Notes under the pieces: model-generated
Told to the model about the DNA's origin: nothing
What the model saw: the letters and a program-made list of their open reading frames with translations, nothing else
The model's database searches: none
Shown: piece after piece, positions 48,610-58,744 of the stretch
How positions within the stretch are numbered: position 1 is the stretch's first letter
Layout: each line of letters starts with the position of its first letter
Assembly: GCA_008973525.1 (NCBI GenBank)
Contig: WACJ01000503.1
Location: 2,046,001 to 2,110,000 of the forward strand
Source of the DNA: Stenopsyche tienmushanensis
Taxonomy: Eukaryota > Arthropoda > Insecta > Trichoptera > Stenopsychidae
DNA: 64,000 bases
Reading direction: 5' to 3'
Program-made: the position numbers and the translations under genes

Positions 48610-50061
48610 GATTATCCCGTTAAGAATGCCATTTTAAACAAATTCAAATTGAAAATTTTAGTTTAGAAAATAAGATCCGAAGTGAGAGAAAGGTTAAAGT
48701 GGACGAGGATATCCTGCATACTGAAATTGAATCAAATCCAGGATAGACTATACGGAGAAGGCGGCTAGCATCGCGGAGAATCTGGCCAGGTTGATGCCCA
48801 ACATTGGTGGCCCAAAAACAAGCAACAGGAGACTCTATAACAAGGTAGTGCACTCGGTCCTGTTGTACGACGCGCCGATATGGGCTGAGGCACTACAAAT
48901 TGAAAAGACCAAGCTTAACGTGGCCAGAGTCTGAAGAAGGAGCACGATCAGGGTGGCTAACTGCCATACCGCTAATCGATCTACTCGCCTTTGAGAGAAT
49001 GGCATTAAAAGAAGATCATCAACAAAGAGACGGTGGACACATGAATTAATACCAGACTTGGAAGCGTGGACTGCCAGGAAACATGGTCAAATGAACTACC
49101 ACCTAACTCAGGTCCTCACCAGACATGGATGCTTCGGGAGCTACCTGAAGAGAATAGACAAGGAAACAGGCCCAGAGTGCCATCACTGCGAAGAAAATAA
49201 CGATGATGACATACACACGACTTTAGGCTGTCCAGGTTGGCATATCGATTGTGCAATACTTAATTAGTAGCCGGGTGGCAGCCGAAGAGGAGGAGGGGTT
49301 TAGTGAGTAAAAGTCTCACACTACCACCAGAATTTCCTTCGCAAACAAAAAAAAGGATAGACTATACGAGAATTAACAGACAAGCTTGGATACTTCCGGA
49401 AAAGAATTCAAATACACTTGAAAAAAATGGGAAAGACCGTAAAACAGGGGGTGTGGATACCGCACGACATTACTGATGAGATCAAGGCGGTCATGATTTA
49501 ATCGATAAAGAAAATAAACAACCGTTTTTACACTATCTTGTGACTGAAGATGAAAAGTGAGTGTTGCACTCAAATCAAAAACGCAAAAAACAATGACTTT
49601 CAAAAAGGCAACAGGTAAAGAAACCAACCCCTCGACCGGGTCTAACAGTAAAATTAAATGTATAGTGGGACTCCAAAGGAATAGTCCACCATGAAGTCCT
49701 TCCATATGGTCAAACTATAACCTGGAAGATTTATTGTTTACAATTAGAAAGTTTAAAAGTGGCGTTAAGTACTAAGAAATCAAGTGCAAATTCTTTAACA
49801 ACATAATAATGCGCAACCTCATAAATCAGACGATTAAAAACAAATTAAAGGAATTCGATTGACAAAAAATTCTGCATCCACCTTATTCTCCTGACTTTGT
49901 TCTTTCTGGCTATAATTTATTTAGATTTATGCAGTATCATTTATCGGGGAAAAAACCATAAATATAGAAGAGGTGAAATGAGGAATTGAAATTAATTAAT
50001 GATGTTTTTATATGAATTTAACTCTTTCATTTCAAAAAAGGACATTCCTAACTGGACAATC
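48610..50061 (+). mobile_element. Mariner transposon copy 1, dead, interrupted by an R1-clade LINE
   Basis: The termini AGATTATCCCGTTAAGAATG (left, 48609-48628) and, read in reverse, AGATTGTCCAGTTAGGAATG (right) are inverted repeats; flanking dinucleotides are TA and TG, fitting a decayed TA target. Transposase pieces read plus-strand: KVDEDILHTEIESNPG before the LINE; then TIRELTDKLGYF, HLKKMGKTVKQGVWIPHDIT, DE; later a diverged GDEKW region, HNNAQPH (usual HDNARPH) and HPPYSPDF-like and LSGKN-like motifs near 49810-49960. These are the helix-turn-helix linker, WVPHEL motif and catalytic motifs of the mariner family. Frameshifts, stops and a missing N-terminus show inactivity. Confidence 0.8.
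48741..49368 (+). mobile_element. 5'-truncated R1-clade LINE nested in the mariner, with target duplication
   Basis: A 14-bp duplication, GGATAGACTATACG, flanks the insert (48741-48754 and 49355-49368). The body starts in the reverse-transcriptase C-terminal region: KAASIAENLARLMPNIGGPK, TSNRRLYNKVVHSVLLYDAP, IWAEAL. It continues (after frame breaks) through IPLIDLLAFERM, then the zinc-knuckle-like tail with HGCFGSYLKRI and ECHHCEENNDDDIHTTLGCP. This matches the C-terminus of R1/TRAS/SART-type LINE polyproteins. A 3' UTR and an A-rich tail (AAACAAAAAAAA, 49343-49354) end it. In-frame stops make it dead. It inserted within mariner coding sequence, which resumes directly after the duplication. 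Confidence 0.85.
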
Positions 50062-51713
50062 TGAAATAACTGAAATATGATATGAATTGTGTTTTATTAC
50101 AAAAATACTGTAAGCTCTATATGTACTAAAATTCAGGATCAAAATAAGCTTTAAATAAAACTGCATGATTAGTTCATTTTTCATCCCTTATGAATTATTC
50201 CATACAAAAGCTGACCAGTCAATTACTATAATTATGAAATAGCTAAAATTTAACAGGGTCAATACAATGGCTAGTGCATCATATGACAATTGACATATGT
50301 ATCGATAATGTTGTGCATTCAAGCGATGAAAAACAGCACTATGGTAATATTTCACTATTGAAGAAAATCGATTTAAGAGTAATTGCGAGTAATTAACATA
50401 CAATAGAAACCATTACAAGAGATTTAATAGCTGACAATGCCGGAAGTTTATATTCTTATTCATAGAATTCCATAATTACTTTCGACAGCTATGTATATAT
50501 AACTGTACTATTAAATAAGTACACAAAAATATATGTATAATGTATACATCATTCGAAGCCTATCTTTTTCACAACCTATACATTTAATCCTACAAATCTC
50601 TCATATCGGAAATGTAAATAGCAAAATAACTAACGAATTGTTGAATTACGAACATTCTGAGAATTTATTATGCGGATGTCGAGTAAAATAAAATCTGAAA
50701 CGGAATACTACTTGTAAATACAGCAATTTACGGACCACAGATACTCAAAATATGCAATTACACTTCCATAATAAAAATATAAAATTATACCAGTACAATT
50801 TACACTTAACGTTTAAGTAAAAATGAGATAAACGCAATAACTAAAAATATACTCACCGGCGGAAATAAATTTTGTTATAAACGCATCGATCAAATCAACT
50901 TAGGACATGAGCTTGTTTGAAGCAATGTCAGATCGATCAATCAATCGGTATATAGTTAATGCCGTTTGATACGCCTTTGTATAAAATATTTATAGTATAA
51001 AATTTCTCTTTACGCTTGAATTTTATTGTTTATTTAATTTTGTATTTTATAAAACACGGCAAATATTCCCAGCACTAATGATTTACATTTTGCTTTAAAA
51101 CTACATTTATTTTACACAACAACAAATAAGTATTAATCCCAAATCCACGTCGATATCAATCCATTTTTATTTATACTGGAATTAATGATTTGTGTTTGTG
51201 AAAAATAAATAGAATGCTTTCGAGGTATTCCATAATTAGTGTCGCATCCTAATTGTTGCAAACAGAATTCTACCCTGTCTATAGTTAAATCTGATTTATT
51301 CGCGTTTAAAATTACAGTTTAATTTACTTCTTCTTGCAATCAAGCATTTAAAGAAACATTTAGAAAACCAGTCTTTATAAAAGCTCTCTTTTCAAAAATA
51401 ATATAATAAAAACAAGATTCATATCGATTTGTAAGCGAAATTTCATTTGAACGTCAAATTAAAAATATATGAATGAATTAGCACGTTAAATAATTTATCA
51501 CTTAAGTTATTTTTTAAAATAAGTATGTTTTATGTGATAAAAATATAAATTTGTGATATGCAAGTATAGATATGGAGGAAAAATAAATATCTGTAAGCTA
51601 TTTTTAAGTTACAAATCTAAAATGCTGTGTAACCGTGAAATAAAGGCATAATTTAAACAATTATAGTGGAACATTTCATCTGAATTAATTTTTACTATTT
51701 ACATTCATATATT
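50062..51713. other. Intergenic sequence downstream of the C2orf69 gene
   Basis: This is A+T-rich, with no recognised gene or repeat family. The part nearest 51713 should contain the 3' UTR of the minus-strand C2orf69-type gene. Confidence 0.35.
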
Positions 51714-54700
51714 TCATTTATTTGCACAGTGACCGATGAGGTTTTCGGGACTTCTAAAAACATTCAATATGTCAAAATGCATGTGAAGATCAGGAGTGGC
51801 ACCGTCGAAGTGTAAGGTGCGCGTAACTTGAGCTCCCAGTCTTTGCAAAAGTTCAGTAAAAGCATGTTCTTCGCGACGAATCCAAGCACGGCGATCATCT
51901 TGCACCTGATACGGTGTTACGTGGACCCATATTTTAATCCCTAAAAATAACATGCATTAATTTTCTCACTAAAAACATAATTGATGCATCAAAAAAAAAA
52001 TAACGTACCTAATCTGGTTAGAGTTTCAAGTAGACTTCGGGATGTGATCCATGTATTTTTCCCACCGGCATGACCACCGTCTAACCAAAACATATCGGAT
52101 ATTCTCGAAACAAAGTTCATCATGGTAATATCATCCGGTGTTAACGTTTTCAAATAATGAAATTCATAAATCAGTTGATTCAGCACTACACATCCTTTGC
52201 TAAAGCCTATTAAAATCAATTTCGCTTTATCTAACGCTATATTATCGTGCCACCATAGTGGATTATGATTAGACATGCCTAAATCTTTTTTATTTTTTGA
52301 TTCTTCACTATTCTGAGAAGAGTTTGCCGACTGAGGATTAATAACAATGGTAGATTGACATTGAGAAGAGACTAATACGCTCGCAGAATTTGTGGTATTG
52401 GAAGCGTTCATCTGAATAACACCTCCTTGCTTGTTGATCTCATCCAGCATTTCGCTTGATTCCATGTTTGATTTCGTAGATGTTATGGTCACGTGATGTT
52501 CAGGTACTGAGTTTTGACTGTGTGATTGCATTTCACCTTGAGAGTTTGATGAAGAAGTGGTCACAGTTAGATTTCTTGTGTTTTCTAATTCTTTTTGTAG
52601 GAGACTTTTGGGTGGATCATCAGGTGTATCCTGTTTTAGTTTGGAATTCAACGATTGTATTGATACCTAAAAAACAAGATTTAAAAAAACTTATAATACA
52701 CATGTTAGTAATACTTTCTTAAAAAAAATCTAGCTTTTTAAAGAAAAATGGATTAAAAAAATGTATAATTTGTACCTGTAACAAATCAACATCCATATAA
52801 AATTGTTGATTCGCTAAAGAAGATGTAATTTTCTCTCTGAGTTCTGATTTAGTCATTGATTTTATTCTCTGACCAACACTCTGTAACAACCTAAAACAAA
52901 AATACACTTACAAATTTATATTTATTATACAAGTGCGTTGTCCATTTATATAAAATAACGTCTCGAAGGCAATCACTGACAAATTAGTTCTTAAAAGCTT
53001 TATGAAAATAATTAAATTATTCCAATCTTTAGATTCCTTGTTGAAGCGCCATTACAGTAGAACATTTAGTGTAATTTAATACAATATTTATAGCACGCAT
53101 AAAAGTTCTCATTGATAATACTCTGACATACATCGCCTACCCTCTGATGAAATATATGTCCAATGAAAATGTACTATTTTATTTTTCTAGGATCTGCTGC
53201 AATTGAATTTATAAATACGAAAACTTATATATGATATTGACTTCTTAGGACAATTGTAAGTATAACGCCTGGGCGCTTGCTGGGTTCCGTGAAAAATTCA
53301 ATTTAGTGATACGTCTCTTTATTCAATGCCTTGTCGGAACCCTCACCCTCATCTCTTACATAGTCGACACTACCCAACAATATGGAGTATGATGAACCTT
53401 ACCGGTTCGGAGCCAAGAAGCTTTAGAAACAAGGACAAGAAGAACACCAAATAGAAGACCCTGGGGAGAGGCATATGAAGAACTTCACTTTGCAACGTTA
53501 ACAGCATTGTCTTCTGTTGCCTTCTATATTGTTTTGAATGCACTTAAGCGTCACATATGTCTTCACCCTAGCCCAGCAACACCCTTGTAAGGAAAGAAGG
53601 GACTGGACTCCAGTAGAATCAAAAAGGTCGTCTAGAGTGGTGTTCCACTGTCTTCAGAAGAAAACTACTCAGTCTGTACAAACCTCCCACACTCCCTATC
53701 GAGACAGTCGCGAAAACGTTGCGACCTGCTTGGTGAGCGTACTAAATGAAACTCAGAGACTATGCTACTTTCAATATCGAGCGAATGAGTAGGTGAATGT
53801 ATGATACAGACGAGATGGTTGTAGCTCCTTCCTGTGAATGGATATTGAAGAGGTCCATAGTTCTGCGGTGGATGTTTGTGACTGCACTATAATATTTGAC
53901 GCAAGATTTGAAGATTTAAAGACATATGGTTCAATATTTAGCTTTATTATAAAATCGGATGAGATGGATTTAAACGAGCTTGAGCTTATATTTTAAATAT
54001 CTTGGAATAATCTAGAGTTAGAATACATTGAATTCAAATATCCAGGTTCTATGAATAAATAAATTTAAAGATCTTTGCCAGCATCTCAAAAGATGCAATA
54101 TCATCATACTAGGGCGACATTAACACATATGCTTAAAAAATTGCATTTTCTCAATTTTCAGCATTTGGTTCCACGTATTCTTGTGGGCAAACATTTTCGC
54201 AAATTAAATGCTTCCGGAGTGTGGTGTGGAATAGACTTACGCTATCAACCACATATTTGCCCATATATCAAAAAACTTTGTAAAAAAATTCAAAACCAAG
54301 TTTGCCTCTAATAAGAATTTATTTTATATGTGCTTGTTTTATAAAATAATTTTGTATTTTTTTACCCCGTCTTATCAAAAGGTTACCCGACCACTGTATT
54401 AAATGTTCCCATAAGTTGTCGTCATAGAATTGGAATTCTGATGTCTTAAAAAATATTCTATAAAACGAAATAGGTGACAATCAGATGTTAAGCAATCCGA
54501 TAAGTATGGTGGATGCAACAAGGACGATCCGGCACTGTCAATTTTGCAAGATGAAGCCACGTGTTATTGTCCTGGAGAGTAATTGTGCGTCTATTCACCA
54601 AAACTGGCCTGTGTTGATGTAATGCTGCATTTGATTTATTCAACTGTTGATTGTTCACCTCTGATGAAACTTTCTGACCTTGTAGCAATACTTCCAAGCA

Positions 54701-56281
54701 AATTATTCCTTTTTAACACACAATAGCACTGTTTTGAATACACCGACCATTTATGGGTAGAAATAGCCTTTTGTCCCTTTTGTCAGCGTTGGATTGTCCT
54801 CATTTGCAAATTTCAGGGCTACTTCATTCCCCTGGACGATATGTGACTGATATGTGTTGAAAAAGCATACAGCTCCGCAGATGTTGTTCTGACGGACATG
54901 TCTTTTCCATTGTTGTTATTAAAATCCACATGAGAAACTTCAAAACACATCCTTACTGCTCAACAGACTGAAGAAGATTACTTTCAATAGGATGCATAGG
55001 AAAAAATGACATAACTTATGGGAATATCTAGTATTTATGATTTGCAATTTCTAAATTTATTTGAAGTTATTAAAATAATTCAGCTTTAACTTCAATTCTC
55101 ATAATTAAAAAATAGCCCCTTAAGTCCTTTGTAGTATCTGATTCAAACTTGCAAAGGTCTTTGAATTGATTTTTCAATAGCTTTTAACCCCTAAAGGAGT
55201 ACTATCCCAGGACCTGGGACCCTTCCACTTTTTCAGAAAGAGCACTCTTGTATATTGAGCTCGGAGACAGATAGAAACAGAAATAGAATGTAGTGCAGTT
55301 CAGGGGACAGAGACCCAAGTTAGCCCAAATTTATCGACTAATAATTATTTCGATTTCAAGTTTGTTATTTGTTTACGCAAAGAAATGATCAAATATTGTG
55401 TGCTATCAACAGTGCTTATTTACAATTGACTCTGCCTCGAATTGAAGATTATCTTACGCTGATAGGAGCTAACAGAAAGTAATCGGTGTAATGCAATTAT
55501 AGCATCAACGACTTTTTTTTGCTGAAGAAATTTGCTCACTCCTCAAAAGGTTATGGTTTATAAGCATTCATTATTAGGTCAGTTGGGTAAAACCTTTCTT
55601 AATTTCATTGCAGAAAAATTGATAGTTCCTCTTTATGTTTAAATCTCTCAAAGGGCTCAATAATTATTTAAAAAAATACTATCTAGAATCTAATAACAAA
55701 AAACTTAAATGTGGAAAAGAATAAATAGCACGAAATACTAGTTTATATTAACCTTTCAAGATGTTGTAATGCATGATGTGTAGGTGTATGTTCTGGCACC
55801 CCTGCATTTCCACTTGGCACAAAATTCTTATAACAACTAAATGTCTTAAACTCTATCCTGAAAAAAAAAATTAAAAAGTTATTTGAAATTTAATATTTAT
55901 AATAGTGAATCGATTATTAATGCAATAAATAAAAATTACCTTGATGGTCTTACAACAATTATATGAGAATGTGGAAAAGTGATATTCAGCATTGCTGCCA
56001 TATTTTCCAAATTCCATTTAATATAATTTTTGTTGTCAAAGTGTAATTTCATCACCTCAGGAAAGTCCTAATATCGAGAAAATAATTAGTTTAAGCATAG
56101 AAAAATCTAATATATTAATTTTAGATAAAATACAGCTTCTCACCTGAACGTCTCCTCCAAAATAGACAACAGTCGAAAAGTCTTCAGGTCGTATGGCCGG
56201 AGGGCAGAACACAACGTCGTTTTCTCGCCCATCGTAACCCGAAATCGAACAAAGCCGGAGAGGAGGTATCGGAGACAACAT
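51714..56281 (-). CDS. C2orf69: C2orf69-type protein (UPF0565), complete, six exons
   Basis: The exons on the minus strand are 56281-56144 (ATG), 56067-55940, 55857-55753, 52890-52776, 52666-52009 and 51940-51714 (TGA), all GT-AG with matching phases, giving 456 aa. Ordered motifs match the vertebrate protein: VVYFGGDVQDFPEVM, WNLENMAAML, FPHSHIIVVRPSR, FSCYKNFVPSGNAGVPEH, LILIGFSKGCVVLNQLIYE, MFWLDGGHAGGKNTWIT, HVTPYQVQDDRRAWI and HFDGATPDLHMHFDI. GFSKG (Ser near residue 318) is a GxSxG nucleophile elbow, and the fold is predicted alpha/beta hydrolase. The human protein is linked to mitochondria and glycogen metabolism, and its loss causes severe autoinflammation with mitochondrial disease. 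A Ser/Asn/Gln/Thr-rich low-complexity insert (about residues 170-290) is larger than in the human protein (about 385 aa). Intron 3 (52891-55752) is full of transposons. The K2P gene lies about 310 bp upstream on the same strand. Confidence 0.92.
52891..53371. other. 3' part of the C2orf69 large intron
   Basis: Intron sequence without a recognised gene up to about 53250. The stretch 53250-53371 (AACGCCTGGGCGCTTGCTGG and GTCTCTTTATTCAATGC) probably belongs to the LTR-like repeat copy 2, read on the minus strand: TCGACTATGTAAGAG, then GAATAAAGAGACG (a possible poly(A) signal), then CCAGCAAGCGCCCAGGCG. Confidence 0.4.
53372..53565 (-). mobile_element. LTR-like repeat, copy 2 (inverted relative to copy 1)
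   Basis: The reverse complement of this segment matches 45560-45870 through the words CCATATTGTTG, AGCATGATGAACC-type, CCGGTAAGGTTCATC, GGCTCC, AAAGTGAAGTTCTTCATATG, CAATGCTGTTAACG and CTTAAGTGCAT. Open frames across it show no retroviral-type protein motif. It lies in the large C2orf69 intron. Confidence 0.45.
53808..53895 (+). mobile_element. RTE-like LINE 3'-tail fragment A
   Basis: GTAGCTCCTTCCTGTGAATG, GATATTGAAGAGGTCCATAG and TTCTGCGGTGGATGTTTGTG match the segment at 62148-62230 (CTATAACCCTTTCCTATGAATG, TATATTGAAGAGGCCCTCAT, CCTGCAGTGGGGGGCTGC). The core, gaggcc-(t)-catcctGCAGTGG-(acg)-gctg, resembles the 3' terminus of insect RTE-type LINEs and of SINEs that borrow it. No coding part remains. 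Confidence 0.45.
53896..54398. other. Unassigned stretch within the C2orf69 intron
   Basis: A plus-strand frame at 54075-54311 (with KLHFLNFQHLVPRILVGKHF and YQPHICPYIKKLCKKIQ) is open for 78 codons and looks somewhat protein-like, but I cannot assign it. Given its neighbours it is most likely another transposon fragment. Confidence 0.3.
54399..55030 (-). mobile_element. Mariner transposon copy 2, internally deleted
   Basis: The ends TGTTCCCATAAGTTGTCGTC (from 54404) and, read in reverse, TATTCCCATAAGTTATGTCA (55008-55027) are inverted repeats of mariner type with TA nearby (54398-54399 and 55029-55030). On the minus strand at 54697-54488 the frame reads VNNQQLNKSNAALHQHRPVL, VNRRTITLQDNNTWLHLAKL and TV. 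This is the mariner block around the second catalytic Asp (usual QxDNARPHxA; here QDNNTWLHLA), followed by a frame-shifted HPPYS-like stretch. At about 630 bp it is half the usual 1.3 kb. It is dead. Confidence 0.75.
55184..55554. mobile_element. TTAA-flanked piggyBac-type MITE, copy 2
   Basis: It starts TTAACCCCTAAAGGAGTACT at 55184 and ends CTCCTCAAAAGGTTAT at 55539-55554, so one TTAA has mutated to TTAT. In reverse orientation it matches copy 1 at 36484-37023 over most of its length. It has no coding capacity. It lies in the large intron of the C2orf69 gene. Confidence 0.65.
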
Positions 56282-56320
56282 TTGAATAGAGCATCCGTGC
56301 TACTTATTCTAAATACAAAT

Positions 56321-56326
56321 TTTATT
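56321..56326 (-). terminator. Likely poly(A) signal of the K2P gene
   Basis: AATAAA on the minus strand lies about 270 bp after the channel stop codon and only about 40 bp before the C2orf69 start codon. It is the clearest canonical hexamer in the gap, so cleavage of the channel transcript would fall almost at the C2orf69 start. Confidence 0.4.
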
Positions 56327-56592
56327 AAAAAAGATTATTTATACGTTTTTGTTAATAGTATGTATACATTAGTTTTTTGAGGACACACAAGCACAAAATT
56401 ACTATTACTTTCTTTTTAAACGACTTAATTAAATAATAATGCACATTTAAAATAAACATATTAGATTGAACACATTTTGTTGTTGGTCGATCGTATCAAA
56501 TTTAAAAAAATAATACTGAAGATTTATCGATGACGCATAAATAAGTTTTCCAAAATTGATCAACTTTGAATGTTAAAATAAATTATACTCCA

Positions 56593-57639
56593 TCACATAT
56601 TTCTCGGATACTTTTTGAGACCGAGACAACGTGAAACACGTACACGCATATCTTCGAGGCACTGTTTCATGTCCTCTTTCAACTCCCGAACCTTGACAGT
56701 GACCTCTTCCCTCATGAGATTGTAACACATGGCGATGAGACCCATCCCTAACAACATATAGACAAAGTTGATTACGAGTTTAGTTTGCGAGCCTTCTTTC
56801 GAATCGGCTATGTTAGCACCTGGAACAAAATCACCGATGCCGATCTTGCAAAGACTCGTGACGCAAAAATATGTTGAATCCAAATAGTTCCAATCTTCCC
56901 ATTCTGCAAACATGATTGTTCCGCATAGTACGTAAAAACTTATGACCCAAAGACAGGCAGTCGTGGGAACAATTATTTTTTTTCTTTGGGAACCATTTGA
57001 AAATCCATATTCTCCTTCTCTATCGTGACTGCACTCGTGCAATGCAGTATATAGCCATTTGAATGTCTCAGCTAGTACTTTACCCATGTTCATAAAGTAC
57101 AAAACATAGATGGGAATGCCTAAGCCGGCGTACATGACAGTGATACCTTTTCCCCAAGCACTTTTTGGAACTGTGTTTCCATAACCTATCATAGTAAATA
57201 CAGAAAGACAGAACATTAATGCTCCTGGAAATGTCCAAATTTCTTCCTGAGTTCTTCCATCATAGCCTTTCTGAACGGTATTTGCAAATCCATCTTGAAA
57301 CTTTTTCAATATTGAATTCGCTTCCTTCAACCACGCCGATTCATTGAAAATATTTTCATTCGTTGTGACTTCCCATAGCTCGGCGACGCAATTTCGCCTC
57401 AGTCCTGCAATGTGAGCGAATTGAGGGTTCTTCTCTTGGGTCTCGAGCGACATGAATCCAAAAGCTCCGACGATAGCATAGCAGACGACCAAACCTCCAA
57501 CACCGACTTGCGTGCACATAAACGCTACGAACTTCCTGAAGCAGTCCTTTATTTTTTCTCTCGGATCACTCTCCGTCGTCGACGTCGAATCCCTGCTCCT
57601 GAGGGAGCTCCTGAACCCTCGCTCTCCAGAACGACGCAT
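56593..57639 (-). CDS. Two-pore-domain (K2P) potassium channel, intronless, noncanonical filters
   Basis: The protein has 348 aa from the ATG at 57639; an in-frame TGA lies five codons upstream, which supports this start. K2P channels carry background K+ current across the plasma membrane as dimers. Order: basic/Ser-rich N-tail, TM1 (about residues 45-65), an extracellular cap with NES glycosylation site (99-101), P1 with FTMIGYGNTVPKS (148-160), TM2 (165-190), loop with basic RKK, TM3 (222-248), P2 with VTSLCKIGIGDFVPG (260-274), TM4 (288-312) and a short, charged C-tail. It resembles the insect CG1688-type K2P group, by memory. Odd features: the innermost filter threonine (TTIGYG / TTIGFG) is Met150 in P1 and Lys265 in P2, and the P2 aromatic is Ile268. 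It is a single exon, whereas many K2P genes have introns. It lies just upstream of, and on the same strand as, C2orf69. Confidence 0.92.
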   Translation of the reverse strand: MRRSGERGFRSSLRSRDSTSTTESDPREKIKDCFRKFVAFMCTQVGVGGLVVCYAIVGAFGFMSLETQEKNPQFAHIAGLRRNCVAELWEVTTNENIFNESAWLKEANSILKKFQDGFANTVQKGYDGRTQEEIWTFPGALMFCLSVFTMIGYGNTVPKSAWGKGITVMYAGLGIPIYVLYFMNMGKVLAETFKWLYTALHECSHDREGEYGFSNGSQRKKIIVPTTACLWVISFYVLCGTIMFAEWEDWNYLDSTYFCVTSLCKIGIGDFVPGANIADSKEGSQTKLVINFVYMLLGMGLIAMCYNLMREEVTVKVRELKEDMKQCLEDMRVRVSRCLGLKKYPRNM

Positions 57640-58115
57640 GATCGTCGATCCTCAAGTACGGATGGGAGCGAAAGCGTCGCGTCCTCGGGTAACGCCCGCG
57701 AAGTCGAAATGAAAAGCGCAAGATATTTTTAGAACGGAGTTGGCCGCTCGCCAATCCGATTTACCGTTACGCGAAACTTATTTATCAATCGTGGAACTGT
57801 CATTTTCAAAACGGACGTCGTCGTCCGACTCGCACAATACATAGCGACGTGCAGTCAGTTCGAAGAACGGCGACGTAAAACGCTCTCGCTGTTGTACGAA
57901 GTAAACTCGCAACACAGCCTCCGATGGGCATTTCATCGACATATTGAATACGGAGAACGGCCGTAAAACTCGCAATCGGAAACTTACACAGAATATATAT
58001 TTATAGGGTCAACCTCAGCGACGAATAACCGAGAGACATCAAAGTCGCCGGGCGCCGACACGGCCAGCTCTAGACGCTCACGGCCGAAACCCAACACTTT
58101 ACGGCCATAACCTAA
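57640..58115. promoter_or_regulatory. CpG-rich island 5' of the K2P gene (likely promoter / 5' UTR)
   Basis: From the start of the channel coding sequence to about 58115 the DNA is rich in CG dinucleotides (CGTCGTCGTCCGACTCG, CGCCGGGCGCCGACACGGCC), unlike the A+T-rich surroundings. Open frames on both strands lack protein motifs. Short repeats (CACGGCCGAAACCCAACACT and TACGGCCATAACCTAACGCT at 58079-58113) are near-tandem. It is most simply the 5' UTR and promoter of the minus-strand channel gene. Confidence 0.5.
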
Positions 58116-58744
58116 CGCTTCTACGATGTTTACAAAATAGTTCAGCGAAAAAAAATTATTTATATTTATCAGCGATGACTTTACCCCAAAAAACAATCAA
58201 TAATATCATTACACATCAATATTTCAATATCAAGTTGTTTAGGCTATATATTTTTTTTAAATCTAAACATAAAAACGCCTAAAAATATATTTGTAAATAA
58301 TTATGCGTAATAATTTAAAAACGTAAAATTAAAATAACGAATAAATTAAAAATGCCTTAATTTTAATTGATAAATCGAAAAATTGGTTTTACACAAATAA
58401 AAAATCTTATTACCTTAAAAAAATGCTCTTTTTATTTTTTGACATATTCAAAATACTTTATTTTACCAATTATATTATGATTTTTAATAAAATCATTCGA
58501 TGTTTTTTTAATTTTTGTATTTAACAAAATTATTTTTCAGAATATAATATGATGTTATATTTTTCGATGTATATTTAATTAAGCTAAAATCAAATATATA
58601 TACATATTAATAAATATATTTATTTTCATTTGAAAGCAATAAATTTCAACTTTAATATTTTTGATCGTCAACACTAACATGATAATAATATTTTATCATT
58701 GTATCTGTACATAGAATTATTGTTTTAAAAAATATGTTATAAAA
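58116..58744. other. A+T-rich spacer between two CpG islands
   Basis: Extremely A+T-rich, with no gene, repeat family or regulatory site that I can recognise. Confidence 0.35.

Noticed and set aside
53538..53792. 84-codon open frame beginning in the LTR-like repeat
   Set aside because: It overlaps the inverted LTR-like repeat and shows no retroviral or transposase motif.
54075..54311. 78-codon open frame in the C2orf69 intron
   Set aside because: Somewhat protein-like but unassignable; it is surrounded by transposon fragments and is probably one itself.
57412..57754. Open frames on both strands overlapping the K2P start
   Set aside because: They are shadows of the G+C-rich channel coding sequence and CpG island, with no motifs of their own.
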